Shown piece by piece: positions 4,786 through 5,322 of a stretch of 5,322 nt of DNA (position 1 is its first letter; the number at the start of each line of letters is the position of its first letter). The notes below the pieces were generated by a model that had not been told where the DNA came from, ran no database searches, and worked only from the letters and a program-made list of their open reading frames with translations. A program made the translations under genes and the position numbers. The DNA is from Oscillospiraceae bacterium (lineage in GTDB: Bacteria > Bacillota > Clostridia > Oscillospirales > Ruminococcaceae): contig JAEDLA010000120.1 in NCBI GenBank assembly GCA_016295545.1, positions 1 to 5,322 of the forward strand, written 5' to 3'.

Positions 4786-5076
4786 ATGAATGAGAAAAAA
4801 TTTGATGTTGTATCGATAATTATTTCAGCTGTGGCAATGTTACTTTCTTTATTCTGCTTCAGTGTTGAGTCTATTGCTGCGGCAGTAGTTTCCCTTGTAT
4901 TAAGCAGACGCAGAAAAGAAAAATACCGCACAGGGATTGCTGTTGTTTTTTCAGTTATTGCTATTATAGGTTCCATAGCATTTCTTGCATTTATGTTTTA
5001 TTTAAGCCTTAAAACCGGACACAGCGCTTCAGATTATTGGCTGATTCAACTCTTTTTCGGAAAAATGAATAAATAA
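4786..5076 (+). CDS. Small multi-pass membrane protein in the sigma/anti-sigma operon
   Basis: The 96-residue protein has hydrophobic segments at about 8-26, 29-39 and 50-74, with a basic loop RRRKEKYR (41-48) between them. By the positive-inside rule this loop faces the cytoplasm. The arrangement of hydrophobic stretch, basic loop, then GIAVVFSVIAIIGSIAF is reminiscent of DUF4190-like small membrane proteins, but I would not assign a family. It starts 1 base after the anti-sigma stop codon, with GAGAGG (4773-4778) at 7 bases, so it is part of the same operon and possibly translationally coupled. A longer in-frame reading from 4660 lies inside the anti-sigma gene and is rejected. A role as accessory sensor, anti-sigma partner or regulon member is possible; nothing in the sequence decides. 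Confidence 0.8.
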   Translation: MNEKKFDVVSIIISAVAMLLSLFCFSVESIAAAVVSLVLSRRRKEKYRTGIAVVFSVIAIIGSIAFLAFMFYLSLKTGHSASDYWLIQLFFGKMNK

Positions 5077-5211
5077 AGCCAAAGCGTTCATAATATTCAT
5101 GCAGAAGAAAAAATATAAAGGCTTCTGCCGGTGTGTGTACTTAATGCTGTTCGGGATTCCGCACTCCTGAGGAGCTGTACAGTGCCGGAGTGCGGAGAAA
5201 GGTGTATTATT
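5077..5211 (+). promoter_or_regulatory. Structured leader before the Asn/Gln-rich gene
   Basis: Two stem-loops are visible. GCAGAAG (5101-5107) pairs with CTTCTGC (5122-5128) around an A-rich 14-base loop. TCCGCACTCC (5158-5167) pairs with GGAGTGCGGA (5187-5196) in a perfect 10-bp stem that ends 2 bases before the AAAGGTG ribosome binding site (5198-5204). Inside the larger hairpin are alternatives, GCACT (5161-5165) with AGTGC (5181-5185), and CTCC with GGAG (5164-5174), plus the palindrome CTGTACAG (5175-5182). No T-run follows, so it is not a standard terminator. TATAAA at 5114-5119 might be a -10 box but has no good -35. Confidence 0.45.
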
Positions 5212-5322
5212 ATGAGCAATCAGAATAATAACAACAATCAGAACCAACAGAACAACCAAAATCAGCAGAACAGCCGCAATCAGCAGAACAACCAGAACCA
5301 GCAGAATCAGAACAGAAATCAG
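5212..5322 (+). CDS. Asn/Gln-rich low-complexity protein, partial at the right edge
   Basis: The reading frame opens with ATG and stays open to the last base, giving the first 37 residues of a truncated gene. Of these, 18 are Asn and 14 Gln; the rest are Met1, Ser2, Ser21, Arg22 and Arg35. There is no hydrophobic, charged or folded segment, no signal peptide and no recognised domain. A short period is visible: a 13-base direct repeat (5260-5272 and 5278-5290) with an 18-base spacing encodes NQQN-type units. The start is supported by AAAGGTG (5198-5204), 7 bases upstream, and by a structured leader. I recall short Asn/Gln-rich hypothetical proteins in Clostridia, but no assigned function. Possible roles include surface or spore-coat material or a prion-like assembly domain, all unproven. 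No terminator separates it from the sigma factor operon, so it could be a downstream member. Confidence 0.7.
   Translation, partial: MSNQNNNNNQNQQNNQNQQNSRNQQNNQNQQNQNRNQ

Noticed and set aside
5101..5128. GCAGAAG/CTTCTGC hairpin as a terminator for the sigma operon
   Set aside because: The A/T-rich run lies in the loop, not after the stem, on both strands.
5153..5160. GGGATTCC shared with bases 3-10, suggesting a second copy of the left-edge repeat
   Set aside because: The match is only 8 bases and the flanks differ, so it is compatible with chance.
5099..5170. 23-codon reading frame (ATG to TGA) in the leader of the Asn/Gln-rich gene, a possible leader peptide
   Set aside because: No ribosome binding site precedes it and it has no run of regulatory codons.

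Overview
The window looks like a chromosomal segment of a Gram-positive Clostridia-class bacterium, most likely an Oscillospiraceae/Ruminococcus-type gut or rumen organism. The grounds are moderate GC, strong AGGAGG-type ribosome binding sites, and the Firmicute gene order aroQ - M24 proline peptidase - efp. There is also a CD1247-type zinc-ribbon protein, an ECF sigma/anti-sigma pair with a Firmicute-style promoter, and dispersed hairpin repeats of a kind I associate with ruminococci. Family calls come from reading the proteins; no database search was possible. All genes are on the + strand.

Layout. Bases 1-231 are non-coding and hold a composite of at least four stem-loops (9-32, 46-64, 74-99, 112-143), probably a dispersed intergenic repeat, followed by an AT-rich stretch with a weak promoter candidate. 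Bases 232-2243 are a tight housekeeping run: yqeG-like HAD phosphatase, aroQ (type II dehydroquinase), and an M24 Xaa-Pro peptidase. Gaps are 11-12 bases and the yqeG stop codon lies inside the aroQ ribosome binding site. Bases 2258-2286 carry a good housekeeping promoter for efp (2359-2916). A 137-base structured spacer follows, then a CD1247-like protein (3054-3533) with a striking Asp/Cys-only linker, closed by a textbook intrinsic terminator (3552-3586).

Eleven bases after that terminator an ECF-type promoter starts a second unit: ECF sigma factor (3646-4134), a zinc-binding membrane anti-sigma factor (4131-4784, 4-base overlap) and a 96-residue membrane protein (4786-5076). The promoter resembles sites recognised by Firmicute ECF sigma factors, so the module probably activates its own transcription. 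A 135-base leader with two hairpins then precedes a gene encoding an almost pure Asn/Gln protein, which runs off the right edge.

How the parts fit. The first half is core metabolism and translation: shikimate pathway, proline-peptide turnover, and relief of ribosome stalling at proline runs by EF-P. The second half is a self-contained envelope-signalling cassette. The most unusual items are the Asp/Cys-rich linker, the Asn/Gln-rich protein with its structured leader, the AUGUGA start-stop overlapping the sigma GTG start, and the composite repeat at the left edge. I did not find a defence system, CRISPR array, insertion sequence, tRNA or rRNA.
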